In this document: piece by piece, positions 52,976-62,455 of the stretch
How positions within the stretch are numbered: position 1 is the first letter of the stretch
Layout of the letters: each line of letters opens with the position of its first letter
Source: Arenibacter algicola
GTDB taxonomy: Bacteria; Bacteroidota; Bacteroidia; Flavobacteriales; Flavobacteriaceae
Reading direction: 5' to 3'
Assembly (NCBI RefSeq): GCF_000733925.1
Contig: NZ_JPOO01000003.1
Coordinates: forward strand, 1-64,000
DNA length: 64,000 bases
The notes under the pieces: generated by a model
The model's input: only the letters and a program-made list of their open reading frames with translations
Database searches by the model: none
Told to the model about the DNA's origin: nothing
Made by a program: the position numbers and the translations under genes

Positions 52976-53737
52976 TTATAGCATTATCCCTCCCGAAGCT
53001 TCAATGCGCTGACCATTGATCCAGCGTGCGTCCTCGGTACACAAAAATGCCACCACACCACCAATATCCTCGGGTTCTCCCACTCTTCCCAAAGCAGTGG
53101 CAGCAGTGACCGCCTTTCTTTTTTGCTCGTTGGTCTTGTTTTCCCCACCACCAAAATCAGTTCCTACGGCACCTGGAGCCACAACATTCGCAGTAATTTT
53201 TCTATGTGCCAATTCTTTGGCCAAGTACCTGGTAAACACTTCTACAGCAGCTTTTGCCGGAGCATAGGCGGATGATTTTGGAAAAGTAAACCTGGTTAGT
53301 CCGGAGGAAATATTTATAATTCTGCTGCCATCTTTTAAATAGGGCAAGGCTTTCTGTGTTAGGAAATAGACCCCCTTGAAATGAACGTTTACCATTTCAT
53401 CAAACTGTTCTTCCGTGGTTTCAATAAAAGGTTGGTAAATTCCGGTACCTGCATTGTTTATTAAAAAATCGAATTTCTCCTGCGCTGTCTCGGTTTTCAG
53501 ATAAGCGGAAAGCTCAATAAAGAATTCATCAAAGGAATTTATCCTAGCGGTATCCAATTGTAGCGCATAAGCCATCCGCCCCATATTCCTTATCTCGGCA
53601 ACAACCTTATCTGCCGCCGATTTGTTGGAGTGGTAGGTGATAATAACATCTATTCCTTTTTTTGCAATATTAATGGCCATATCCTTACCTAGACCTCGAC
53701 TGCCTCCTGTTACTAGTGCAATTTTGTTTTCGGGCAT
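52976..53737 (-). CDS. Short-chain dehydrogenase/reductase (classical SDR)
   Basis: A 253-residue oxidoreductase. The NADP-binding motif is VTGGSRGLGKD (residues 9-19), NNAG is at about 92-95, the catalytic serine is in INISSG, and the Y-x-x-x-K pair in SAYAPAKAA. Length and motifs fit FabG-like SDRs, mostly keto reductases. The substrate is unknown. It converges with the DUF4494 gene. Confidence 0.93.
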   Translation of the reverse strand: MPENKIALVTGGSRGLGKDMAINIAKKGIDVIITYHSNKSAADKVVAEIRNMGRMAYALQLDTARINSFDEFFIELSAYLKTETAQEKFDFLINNAGTGIYQPFIETTEEQFDEMVNVHFKGVYFLTQKALPYLKDGSRIINISSGLTRFTFPKSSAYAPAKAAVEVFTRYLAKELAHRKITANVVAPGAVGTDFGGGENKTNEQKRKAVTAATALGRVGEPEDIGGVVAFLCTEDARWINGQRIEASGGIML

Positions 53738-53923
53738 TATAATGTATTTTTGTTTTAGTAAAATTCGGGAATAATAAAGAAAAGGACCAAGTACAATCCA
53801 ATTTTGTTGAAGTCAATATTATTTTCCGTTATTGTTGTGAGCAATATAAAAGCTTATTGTTCTGTACATACTTATATAGTACTTGGGAGCATTTACTACT
53901 AACTATCCAATTGTTTTTCTTTC

Positions 53924-54319
53924 CTACTTTTTAACGATTATAAAACAAAGAATAGAGCAGGCCAGGGTCAAAAAACTCCCCAAAATTAATTCTATCAAGC
54001 TTTTGGCGAATAAATTGCCGAGGGTATTCAGGGCAAAAAAGACCACAAATACCCAAATAAGGATATCAATAGCCTTGTTTGATTTTCCGCTCTTTAATAG
54101 TTTGTATTTAATTAACAGAACCAAGACCATAAAGATATTGATCAGAATGGAAAAGGTTTCAAAGGATTTCATTTCCTCAACAGAATTCAATCTGCCAGCC
54201 CAGACTTTATCATAAGGTATTTGTTCGGTGAAAATTAGGAGATGAAATATCAAAATGGTTCCGAGTAGAAAAAACATGATTTTGATAGCTACTTTCTTGT
54301 TCATTATAGTCTTTTGCAT
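53924..54319 (-). CDS. Small membrane protein, unknown
   Basis: About 131 residues with four hydrophobic helices (near AIKIMFFLLGTILIFHLLIF, FSILINIFMVLVLLI, ILIWVFVVFFALNTLG and FLTLACSILCFIIV). No family is recognised. Several in-frame ATGs occur (54343, 54319, 54304); the choice is not firm. It lies between the SDR gene and the Gfo/Idh/MocA gene. Confidence 0.6.
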   Translation of the reverse strand: MQKTIMNKKVAIKIMFFLLGTILIFHLLIFTEQIPYDKVWAGRLNSVEEMKSFETFSILINIFMVLVLLIKYKLLKSGKSNKAIDILIWVFVVFFALNTLGNLFAKSLIELILGSFLTLACSILCFIIVKK

Positions 54320-54349
54320 TATTAATATTAGGCAACCCTTCAATTATGA

Positions 54350-55645
54350 TTATGGTTTGGTAACCAACCGCCAGGCCTTCCTTGCTTTTCTTGATAATAA
54401 CGCATTGGCCTCCGCATCCCCAACAAACTTTTCCTTTTCCGAATCCCAGTTAAGTTTTCTCCCCAATCTATAGGAAATCAACCCCAAATGCATGGGCAGT
54501 GTCATATTGCGGGCATAGGCCAGGTTTGATTCGGGTTGGGTTCTCGATTTAACCGCATCCACAAAGTTTTGTTGATGTCCAGGCGAACGGATTATACTTT
54601 GTGGTATTTCAGGGATATCGGTCATGGTTTCTCCATTAATGGTGATTTCCCGGGAATTGTAATCACAGATTAGACTGCCCTTGTCCCCTTCAAAATAGGC
54701 TCCGATCCCACGATCGGCAGCACCGGGAACATTGGGAGGTTCAGTGGTCCAATAGATTTTTAAATCATCGTAATCGTAATCGACTTCCAACCATTTAGGG
54801 GTGTCTGCAATACCTTCGGCCTTTTCCCCACGGGCAACAATACTTTTCAAACCTTTAGGATCCAAGGCCCAGAAAGCCACATCGGCAATATGGCACCAAA
54901 AATCGGCAAAATAACCTCCGGAATAATCCAGAAAATATCTATAGGTAAAGTGGCATTTTTCAGGAATGTAATCTACATAGGGGGCTGGCCCCAACCACAT
55001 ATCCCAATTTAGGCCTTTGGGTACGGCAATGCTTTTTGGATTGCCCAGATTGGGTGGTGCCCCCGTTTTCCATAAACGAACCGTGTGCACCTTGCCAATT
55101 GCGCCCGACTTAACAATTTCAACAACTCGGTGATAGTTGTCGGTAGCATGTATCTGGTTGCCCATTTGGAAAATACGGTTGTGCTTTTCCAAATTTTTGA
55201 GCATCATCTGCCCTTCCTTAACATCATAGGAAAGTGGTTTTTCACCATATACATCCTTTCCTGCCTGGAAAGCCAAAGTTGCAATCTGGGCATGCCAATG
55301 GTCCGGGGTTGCACAGGTAATGGCATCTATATCATTACGATCCAAGATATGCCTAAAATCCCCATATCCTTTTACTTTTTTACCAGGTTGCAGGGTTTCC
55401 ATAGTTTTAAGGCTATTGGCCAAGTGCATTTCGTCTACATCGCAAAGTGCTACTACATCAACTTCAGGCAATGCGCTGAACCATTTCATATGGCTGTTAC
55501 CCATGCCTCCAACGCCAATGTGGGCCACCCGTAGGCGATCGCTAGGAGCAAAGTGGCCATAGGCCGAAGGCAAAAGTGTTAGGCCCAGTAGTCCTAAACC
55601 ACTTTGTTTTATAAATTCTCTACGTTGTTGGTCTTTAACTTTCAT
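54350..55645 (-). CDS. Gfo/Idh/MocA family oxidoreductase with Tat signal
   Basis: A 431-residue exported enzyme. The Tat signal is QRREFIKQSGLGLLGLTLLP. The Rossmann motif IGVGGMGNSHMKW and the dinucleotide-family E-K-P (VYGEKPLSYDV) follow, and FADFWCHIADVAFWALDP lies in the catalytic domain. Members in this exported group act on glycans or keto sugars. It sits upstream of nothing close on its strand but lies beside the acetylxylan esterase and the GH63-like gene, all minus. Confidence 0.92.
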   Translation of the reverse strand: MKVKDQQRREFIKQSGLGLLGLTLLPSAYGHFAPSDRLRVAHIGVGGMGNSHMKWFSALPEVDVVALCDVDEMHLANSLKTMETLQPGKKVKGYGDFRHILDRNDIDAITCATPDHWHAQIATLAFQAGKDVYGEKPLSYDVKEGQMMLKNLEKHNRIFQMGNQIHATDNYHRVVEIVKSGAIGKVHTVRLWKTGAPPNLGNPKSIAVPKGLNWDMWLGPAPYVDYIPEKCHFTYRYFLDYSGGYFADFWCHIADVAFWALDPKGLKSIVARGEKAEGIADTPKWLEVDYDYDDLKIYWTTEPPNVPGAADRGIGAYFEGDKGSLICDYNSREITINGETMTDIPEIPQSIIRSPGHQQNFVDAVKSRTQPESNLAYARNMTLPMHLGLISYRLGRKLNWDSEKEKFVGDAEANALLSRKARKAWRLVTKP

Positions 55646-55709
55646 GAACGTTTAGTTTAATTAATAGTAGTAGTACAACCATAACCAAAAAATTAGAGTT
55701 GGACCTATC

Positions 55710-57002
55710 TTATTTCTTGAGCTTCGAGAATAACCATTCTCTTCTTAAATCCTGTTGTTCAGGGTAGGTCCAATGTTGCGTTTTTTGGAAAAGATGCAAT
55801 TCCTTCGGAGCTGTAAGTACGTTATAGGCGGAATAGGTAGAGGCTGGCGGACACACATTGTCATTATAGCCCCAACTATACCAGCCTGGTGCTTTTACAA
55901 AACGTGCAAAATTTACGACATCGTAATACTTTGAAACTTCTATTTTCTCTGGTTTATTGGTGAATTCGTCCACGAAAATCTGTGGCCAACCGCCGGCACG
56001 TCCATGTAGAAATCCGGTCATATCAGACAGGGCAGGGTAAAAGGCCGCCAAATAATCAATTCTATCATCCAATCCGGCAGTTACAATGGAAAGCGCACCT
56101 CCCTGGCTACCACCGGTAACGGCAATATCCTCGCCGTTAAATCCCTCCACACTTTCTATAAAATCTACTGCTCTAACACAACCGAGATATACCCGGCGGT
56201 AATAGGCATTATCCCTATCATCCAGATTAAAGGTCTGGTAACCGTTCAAGGCCCCTTTGCCAAGATCATCATAAACACTTTGGTCCAGGTTTACAGGAAT
56301 ACCGTGAATACCAATGGTAAAGGAGATGAATCCTTCTGCCGCCTCGTCAATTTCCCCATAATAGGGCCGTATGCCCGCGCCCGGTACATGTAGAATGGCA
56401 GGATATTTTCCTGGCTCCTTGGGCTTGGTAAGAATGCCATAGATTTTCCCTTTAATGTTGTCCAACCTCACATGGTAAACATCTACCTTATCGGTACAAC
56501 GTTCGGGCATCAAGGTCAATACCGCGTTCATGGGAACTTGATTCAATTCTTCCCGATTTTTTTTCCAAAACGCCTCAAAATCTTTAGGTAAGGTGGTAGT
56601 GGGTTGTATTTTGTTTGGCGCAAAGCCCACTGTAGTGTAGGAGGAATATTCCTTTCCATCTACCTTAACTTTTACCGTACAACGCAGGAATCCAGGTTCG
56701 GTAAATTTTTTGGCCTTTATTTTGGTGGAATTGTTTTTGAGGATGCGGGTGCCTTCATCCCAAATTTTTAAGGTTCTATATCCTGGATCAGGTTGAATGG
56801 TATATTTAATTTCGATGCCGTCCAGGGGGACATTGTTTTTATAAACAGAAATTGAAAATTCGGCCTGATCGCCAAGAGAGTAAGTCCAGTCGGCATGGTT
56901 TGGACTCACCATGACCTCTACCAGTTCCTGGCGGGGTTGTGCACTTAAATAAAAGCTAAAAAGGAGAAAACACGCAAGGGCAGTAAAAATTTTCATTTTC
57001 AT
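55710..57002 (-). CDS. Acetylxylan esterase / cephalosporin-C deacetylase family (AXE1)
   Basis: About 430 residues; signal peptide from MKMKIFTALACFLL to LSAQ. An N-terminal immunoglobulin-like domain (to about 135) precedes the AXE1 alpha/beta hydrolase. Its oxyanion part is AILHVPGAGIRPYYG, the nucleophile is in AVTGGSQGGALS, and the active histidine follows in the C-terminal KTQHWTYPEQQ. It deacetylates xylan or other acetyl glycans. ATG 57002 is preferred to one nine codons upstream because of the signal. It lies 64 bases before the Gfo/Idh/MocA gene on the same strand. Confidence 0.9.
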   Translation of the reverse strand: MKMKIFTALACFLLFSFYLSAQPRQELVEVMVSPNHADWTYSLGDQAEFSISVYKNNVPLDGIEIKYTIQPDPGYRTLKIWDEGTRILKNNSTKIKAKKFTEPGFLRCTVKVKVDGKEYSSYTTVGFAPNKIQPTTTLPKDFEAFWKKNREELNQVPMNAVLTLMPERCTDKVDVYHVRLDNIKGKIYGILTKPKEPGKYPAILHVPGAGIRPYYGEIDEAAEGFISFTIGIHGIPVNLDQSVYDDLGKGALNGYQTFNLDDRDNAYYRRVYLGCVRAVDFIESVEGFNGEDIAVTGGSQGGALSIVTAGLDDRIDYLAAFYPALSDMTGFLHGRAGGWPQIFVDEFTNKPEKIEVSKYYDVVNFARFVKAPGWYSWGYNDNVCPPASTYSAYNVLTAPKELHLFQKTQHWTYPEQQDLRREWLFSKLKK

Positions 57003-57194
57003 TTTTTTTGGTTGGTTTGTATTCAACATTCAGCTACACCGGGGGAGTATGCATAATATGGCATGATAGAAATTGGTAATGATTCCTTGCCACTTTTGAA
57101 AGATAATAAATATGGTTGAAATTTTGGTCTATAAATGAACAAGACCCCACAATGTGAGGTCTAGATTTTTATAAATGTTTGGATAATCTAAGAC

Positions 57195-59831
57195 TTAGGA
57201 CTCTGATTCGTCCATTTCCATAATCAAATTTGCAATAAGCGCCGTCCATCCCGTTTGATGAGATGCCCCAAGACCCTTGCCATTGTCACCATCAAAAAAT
57301 TCGTAAAAGAGATGTTGGTTTTTGAAATGTTCATCTTTGGAGAAAAGTTTATTCCGGTCATCCGCATGGTATTGGAATTTACCTTCGGAATTGGGCTCGA
57401 ACAACCTTACCAACCTTTTGGTAAGCTCATTGGCTATTTCATTTAGATTGAGTTTCTTTCCGGATCCAGTAGGGAATTCATATTGATAGGTAGGTCCATA
57501 GAAGGTATAATATTTTCGCAAGGACTGAATGATCATATAATTCAACGGCATCCAAATGGGACCCCGCCAATTGGAGTTGCCCCCAAACATATTGGACCTA
57601 CTTTCACCAGGTTCGTAGTGAATGGTATAATGACCGTTGTGCTGAAATACAAAAGGATGATCCTTGTGATACTTTGAAAGGGAACGAATCCCGTAGTCTG
57701 ATAGAAACTCATCTTCATCCAAGAGCCGTATAAGGAGTTTTTCCAGTCTATAGCCCCTCATGATCGAAAAAAGATAGTTGCCATCCTTGTTGGCCTCCTC
57801 TATATTGGAGATTAGGGAAGCCAGATCTGGTCTGGTCCTAACAATTTCGGCGGCCCTTATTTTAAACTCCTTCAATTGTTCAAAGAGGTCCTTGTGAATG
57901 ATCTCAACGGCAAATAAGGGAATTATACCTACCAAGGAACGTACTTTCAATCTACTTGTTGCCCCGTTGGAAAGCTCAACTACGTCGTAGTAAAAGTCGT
58001 CCTCATCATCCCACAGGGAGATATCTTTTTTCCCTATATGGTGCATGGCCCAGGCAATATTCAGGAAATGCCTGAAGAATTTGGCCGCAGACTCCTCATA
58101 CACTTTGTTGGTCTTGGCCAGTTCCAAAGACATGCGCAGCATATTTACCGTAAACATGGCCATCCAACTTGTCGCATCGGCCTGCTGCATTCTGCTAACG
58201 CCAGGGGGCATGTGATTGCGATCGAAAACCCCAATGTTGTCCAGACCCAAAAATCCACCTTCAAAAAGATCGGTGCCATGTTTATCTTTTTGGTTTACCC
58301 ACCAAGTAAAATTGATAAGTAGTTTTTGGAAGGCATGTTCCAGAAATTTGGTGTCCCCTTTGCCAGTGCGCAGTTTATCCTTTTCGTAGACGTTCCAAAC
58401 CGCCCAAGAATGAACAGGTGGGTTAACGTCACTAAAATTCCACTCGTAGGCCGGGATTTGCCCGTTGGGATGCATATAACTCTCCCGCAATACCAACAGC
58501 AATTGTTCTTTTGCAAAATAGGGATCTATTTCCACAAAGGAAACCATATGAAAGGCAAGGTCCCAGGCCGCATACCAAGGATACTCCCATTTGTCGGGCA
58601 TGGATATTACATGCCTATTGGTAAGGTGTTGCCAACTAAAATTTCTAGCGGCCACACGGAAGGGTTTTGGTTCCCCGGGCCCCCCAAAAAGCCATTTAAA
58701 AACATCATAGTAGTAGAATTGCTTGGTCCACAACAGACCTGAAAAGGCACTTTTGGCAATGGATTGGTGGGCTTCTGGCAGATCGGTCTTTAGGATATTG
58801 CCATAAAAATCCTCACTTTCTTTTATTCTTTGATCGAATACGGCGTCAAAATCGGACCAGGGATTCTCCAATTTTTTCTTGCTTAGCCGTATCCTTATGC
58901 TTTTTTCTTCTCCCGCCTTAAGTTTAAATTTATACCATACGGCCGACTTGGATCCATTTTTTTCTGGATTTACAGTGGGCTTACCATTTACCACATGGTC
59001 ATTGATGCCATCCTTAACATAGTCCACCTCATTGTCCACATTATAAATACGTTTGTTGTTGGTCTCATTTTCACAGAACAGCTGTTCACCATCTTCATGG
59101 TAGAAATAATGCCTTCCGTTTCTTATACTTCTGGATTGTATACAATTATCGCCTATAGATTTGATACTAGGACGGCTAAACCGCTTATTATGCTTCCAAA
59201 AATTTCTAAACCAGAGGTGTGGAAGTACATGTATCTTGGCCTTTCTGCGACCTCTGTTGACCACCGTGATTTTCATTAGAATATCTTCTACATCTGCTTT
59301 GGCATATTCAATATAACAATCAAAATAGGCATTGTTATTAAAGGATTTGGAATCCAATAGCTCATATTCCATGTCTTCCCGGCTGCGAATGTTGTTATTG
59401 ACCAACTCCAGATATGGAAATTTTTTCTGTGGATATTTATATAGGTATTTGCAGTAGGAGTGGGTTGGTGTGGATACCTGATGAAAATATAGTTCCTTAA
59501 CATCTTCCCCGTGATTACCCTGGTTATTGGTAAGACCGAACAAGCGTTCCTTTAAAATTTTATCCTTTCCATTCCAAAAGGCAGGCGCCAGGCACATTAT
59601 TTCCCTAGAATCGCAAAAGCCGCCTATACCTTCTTCTCCCCATCTATAGGCATTGCTACGTGCTTTTTCATGATCTACAAAATCCCACGCATGTCCATGC
59701 TCACTGTAATCCTCCCGAACGGTGCCCCATTGTCTTTCCGCCAAATACGGACCCCATTTTTTCCAATTTTTGTAATTGTCGGGAACTGCCAGTCTTTCTT
59801 CCTCAGCAATTTTCGGGGTAAAATGTGCCAT
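57195..59831 (-). CDS. GH63-like glycoside hydrolase (MGH1 domain)
   Basis: An 878-residue cytosolic enzyme with no signal peptide. An N-terminal beta-sandwich (LNLAD-like, with WGEEGIGGFCD) precedes an (alpha/alpha)6 barrel. Barrel landmarks are WEYPWYAAWDLAFHMV, GQIPAYEWNFSDVNPPVHSWAVW, GVSRMQQADATSWMA and SNMFGGNSNWRGPIWMPLNYM, the GH63/mannosylglycerate-hydrolase pattern with its acid residues. It cleaves alpha-glucosides or glucosyl-glycerate type solutes. The length fits bacterial family members of about 880. It lies upstream of the esterase on the same strand with a gap of about 190 bases. Confidence 0.9.
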   Translation of the reverse strand: MAHFTPKIAEEERLAVPDNYKNWKKWGPYLAERQWGTVREDYSEHGHAWDFVDHEKARSNAYRWGEEGIGGFCDSREIMCLAPAFWNGKDKILKERLFGLTNNQGNHGEDVKELYFHQVSTPTHSYCKYLYKYPQKKFPYLELVNNNIRSREDMEYELLDSKSFNNNAYFDCYIEYAKADVEDILMKITVVNRGRRKAKIHVLPHLWFRNFWKHNKRFSRPSIKSIGDNCIQSRSIRNGRHYFYHEDGEQLFCENETNNKRIYNVDNEVDYVKDGINDHVVNGKPTVNPEKNGSKSAVWYKFKLKAGEEKSIRIRLSKKKLENPWSDFDAVFDQRIKESEDFYGNILKTDLPEAHQSIAKSAFSGLLWTKQFYYYDVFKWLFGGPGEPKPFRVAARNFSWQHLTNRHVISMPDKWEYPWYAAWDLAFHMVSFVEIDPYFAKEQLLLVLRESYMHPNGQIPAYEWNFSDVNPPVHSWAVWNVYEKDKLRTGKGDTKFLEHAFQKLLINFTWWVNQKDKHGTDLFEGGFLGLDNIGVFDRNHMPPGVSRMQQADATSWMAMFTVNMLRMSLELAKTNKVYEESAAKFFRHFLNIAWAMHHIGKKDISLWDDEDDFYYDVVELSNGATSRLKVRSLVGIIPLFAVEIIHKDLFEQLKEFKIRAAEIVRTRPDLASLISNIEEANKDGNYLFSIMRGYRLEKLLIRLLDEDEFLSDYGIRSLSKYHKDHPFVFQHNGHYTIHYEPGESRSNMFGGNSNWRGPIWMPLNYMIIQSLRKYYTFYGPTYQYEFPTGSGKKLNLNEIANELTKRLVRLFEPNSEGKFQYHADDRNKLFSKDEHFKNQHLFYEFFDGDNGKGLGASHQTGWTALIANLIMEMDESES

Positions 59832-60191
59832 TGAGATCTTGTTTAGGTGTAAATAGTAGAATTAAACCATAGATGTTAAAAACCGGTATGTTCTATAGCT
59901 ATACATAAAGTTTGAACAACTATTTTTTAATACTGGTATTATGGTAAAAATAAGATTAATTAATTCAGTTGGTAAATATGCAGTTCAATATTGCCTAATT
60001 GTTATTTTTATGGACATACTTTTGTTATCTCATTAAAAAATAAGGTCCAAACTAAGGAAGTCATATTGTATTTACGCGGTTTGGGTAGTTGCCCAATCTT
60101 ACTTTTACGAAAGGAGATAGCTTTTTTAAGGATTTGTTGGACAATCTATAGTGTCGGTCCTTTTAAGGTATTGATGCGCAAGCTGTTCTTT
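59832..60191. other. Gene-free stretch between two minus-strand genes
   Basis: No gene, hairpin or repeat is clear in 360 bases. It holds the leader of the GH63-like gene and the trailer of the sensor kinase. A plus-strand frame at 59991 has no family and overlaps the kinase, so it is not accepted. Confidence 0.5.
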
Positions 60192-61889
60192 TTAATTGGC
60201 AACTACATTAGCAGGAATGTTGCTTTGCATTGCGTCTTCAATTTTGTCCAGAAGGTCTTCCGGTTCAAAAGGTTTAAAAATGAAACCATTCATGCCACTT
60301 TCGATAATTTTGCTCTTTACCTCCATAAATACAGAGGCGGATAGTGCCATTATGGGGGTAACTGTATTAAATTTTCTTATTTCTTTGGAAGCGGTATATC
60401 CGTCCATTATCGGCATCTGAATGTCCATAAGTACGGCATCATAATTATTTTCCCGAACCTTGTTTACAGCCTCTTGTCCGTCATAAGCCACATCAACGAC
60501 AAGGTTGGCCTTTTCCAAAATTTGTCTGCCCACCATAACATTGATCTGATTGTCTTCCACCAACAAAATTCTTTTTCCCTTTAGATCATGTTCTTTTTTC
60601 TTGGTGGCTTGTTCCAGTTCATCGTTCGAAGCCAATTTTAACTGCAAATCGAAATTAAAACTACTGCCAACGCCCGGCTCACTATCAATTTTTACTTGTG
60701 ACCCCATGGCTTCCACTATACTTTTTACAATGGGCAGCCCTAGGCCTGTTCCACCATACAAGCGATTTGTACTGGTTGAAGCTTGGGTAAATGCTTGCCA
60801 TACTTTTTCATGCTGATCCTGGGCAATGCCTATACCGGTATCCTTTATTTCTGTATGCAAAAGGACAGTATCTGTGGTTTCGTTTAGTTTTGTGATCCTT
60901 AGGGTTACACTTCCTTCATCGGTGAACTTGATGGCGTTTGAAACTAGGTTGTTTATTACCTGGTTAAAACGTACTATATCTAACTGTACAATGGGAAGAT
61001 CATCATCAATTTCCAATTCAAGGGTAATACCTTTCCGTAAACAACTGGGCTCATGAATTTTTTTAATTTGTTTTACGGCCAACATTATATTGGTAGGAAT
61101 TGGATCCAAGGTAATTGTTGTGGATTCCATTTTACTGAAATCCAAAACATTGTTAAGCAGGTTCAGCAAAATCTTCCCTGAGTAGTTCAGCGCTTCTATA
61201 TTCTGCACCTGATCTTGTCTTGGATTGGAATCCCCCAATATGTGCGAGAGGCCGGTAATAGCATTTAAAGGGGTCCGTATCTAATGGCTCATCATACTCA
61301 AAAATCTTGATTTGGCGTTGGATTCCTCTATGGCTTCTTCGCGCTGGTTGTGGATGCTGGAATAATACTGGGCATTTATATAGGAGAAATAAATTAACTG
61401 ATAGGTTACCAATAAAATAGTGGTACCAATGGAGACAGGATAAACATATTTACCAGCCAGTTCAGGATCCATATGGATATTGGTGAACAGATTAAAATCC
61501 GTATAATACAAGAGAAACCAAAGTAGCATTGAAAGTCCGGAAAATAGGGCTATAATCTGCCGCTCACGTCTAAAGGAAAAGGTTACAAAGGGTAGGGCCA
61601 GGGCGAACATTAAAATAAACTCAACACTACCTGCTTTTCCAATAAATGAAGCCGTGATGGCAACACTTATATTAAAGGCAATCATGTAGATAAAGCGCGC
61701 AAGGGTGAGGTTTCCTTTTTTAGAAACAAGCGCCGAAATAATAAAAAAGGGTACCGTAGCCCCAATATATGTGCTCAATTCCATCAAACCCAAGCTCCTG
61801 GCAATAAAAAACCAAATTGTGGATATCATGGTTGTTAATATTGATAAGCAAAATACCAGTTTTACTCGTCTAGAAGAGAATTCAGCCAT
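60192..61889 (-). pseudogene. Hybrid histidine kinase, amber codon in H-box
   Basis: A 565-residue hybrid sensor kinase in one frame, broken by a TAG at residue 203 (61281-61283). Residues 1-185 have six membrane helices. The HisKA H-box reads SMMSH-TAG-IRTPLNAITGL: the phosphorylated histidine H202 is followed by stop in place of the conserved glutamate. HATPase regions follow (FNQVINNLVSNAIKF, KDTGIGI, YGGTGLGLPIVK). The receiver domain (LLVEDNQIN, LMDIQMPIMDG, KPF) ends the protein. GAG to TAG is a one-base change. No partner HTH regulator is near. Confidence 0.88.
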
Positions 61890-62093
61890 TGGTTTTAATA
61901 AATTAACGCAAAATAGGTGTACAATTGGTACTGGAACCCGCCATTTTTGCGATGTTTATAGAGTTCACTTCACTAGAACGATTATATCCTTTATTTATTA
62001 TAGGTAAATTCTTACAATTTAGATTGGGAACCCAATCTTGCAGGGAGAAGGGATTATATTAAAGAGTGAAAATTCATCAATAGTTGTATGTGA

Positions 62094-62429
62094 TTAAATC
62101 TCTTCTATTATTGATTTTCCGCAGGATTTATTACCACTTGTCCATTGCCAATTTTCGTAAAGTCTGATTTTTCCGTTGGACAGAATTTCCGGTTTTGAAT
62201 TGCAGACCCCGGTCATTAATTCTCCTTTAGCGTTAACTTGATGATACCGCATGTCTATATTCCCGTCCGGGTCTACCAAACCTATCAAATGTCCTCTTAT
62301 AATTTCCCCACCTTCATAATCGGAAGTCAATATATTGCCTTTTTGCCGGTATTTAAAAATGGTTTCAGCGGAAGTTTCCCCATTTTCCGAGTTTTGGACG
62401 GTTCTAAATTTCTTATTGTTATAATTCAT
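62094..62429 (-). CDS. Small beta-rich protein, N-acetylglutamate-synthase-annotated family
   Basis: About 111 residues from MNYNNKKFRT. Pattern: YRQKGNILTSDYEGGEIIRGHLIGLVDPDGNIDMRYHQVNAKGELMTG, then KIRLYENWQWTSGNKS. This compact antiparallel fold is common in Bacteroidota and is often labelled n-acetylglutamate synthase without proof; it has no GNAT motifs. True role unknown. The stop of the neighbouring amidohydrolase lies 27 bases upstream, so cotranscription is likely. Confidence 0.7.
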   Translation of the reverse strand: MNYNNKKFRTVQNSENGETSAETIFKYRQKGNILTSDYEGGEIIRGHLIGLVDPDGNIDMRYHQVNAKGELMTGVCNSKPEILSNGKIRLYENWQWTSGNKSCGKSIIEEI

Positions 62430-62455
62430 GGGGATCTTTACATTTAAAATCAATC

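Noticed and set aside
57255..59279. Plus-strand frames inside the GH63-like gene
   Set aside because: Antisense shadows without family or start signal.
59991..60344. 117-codon plus-strand frame
   Set aside because: Overlaps the sensor kinase end and has no recognisable feature.
61281..61283. TAG as a recoded sense codon
   Set aside because: Several intact genes here end on TAG (for example those ending at 8872, 37187, 38828, 52050 and 52907), and no suppressor tRNA is in the window. Mutation or read error is simpler.
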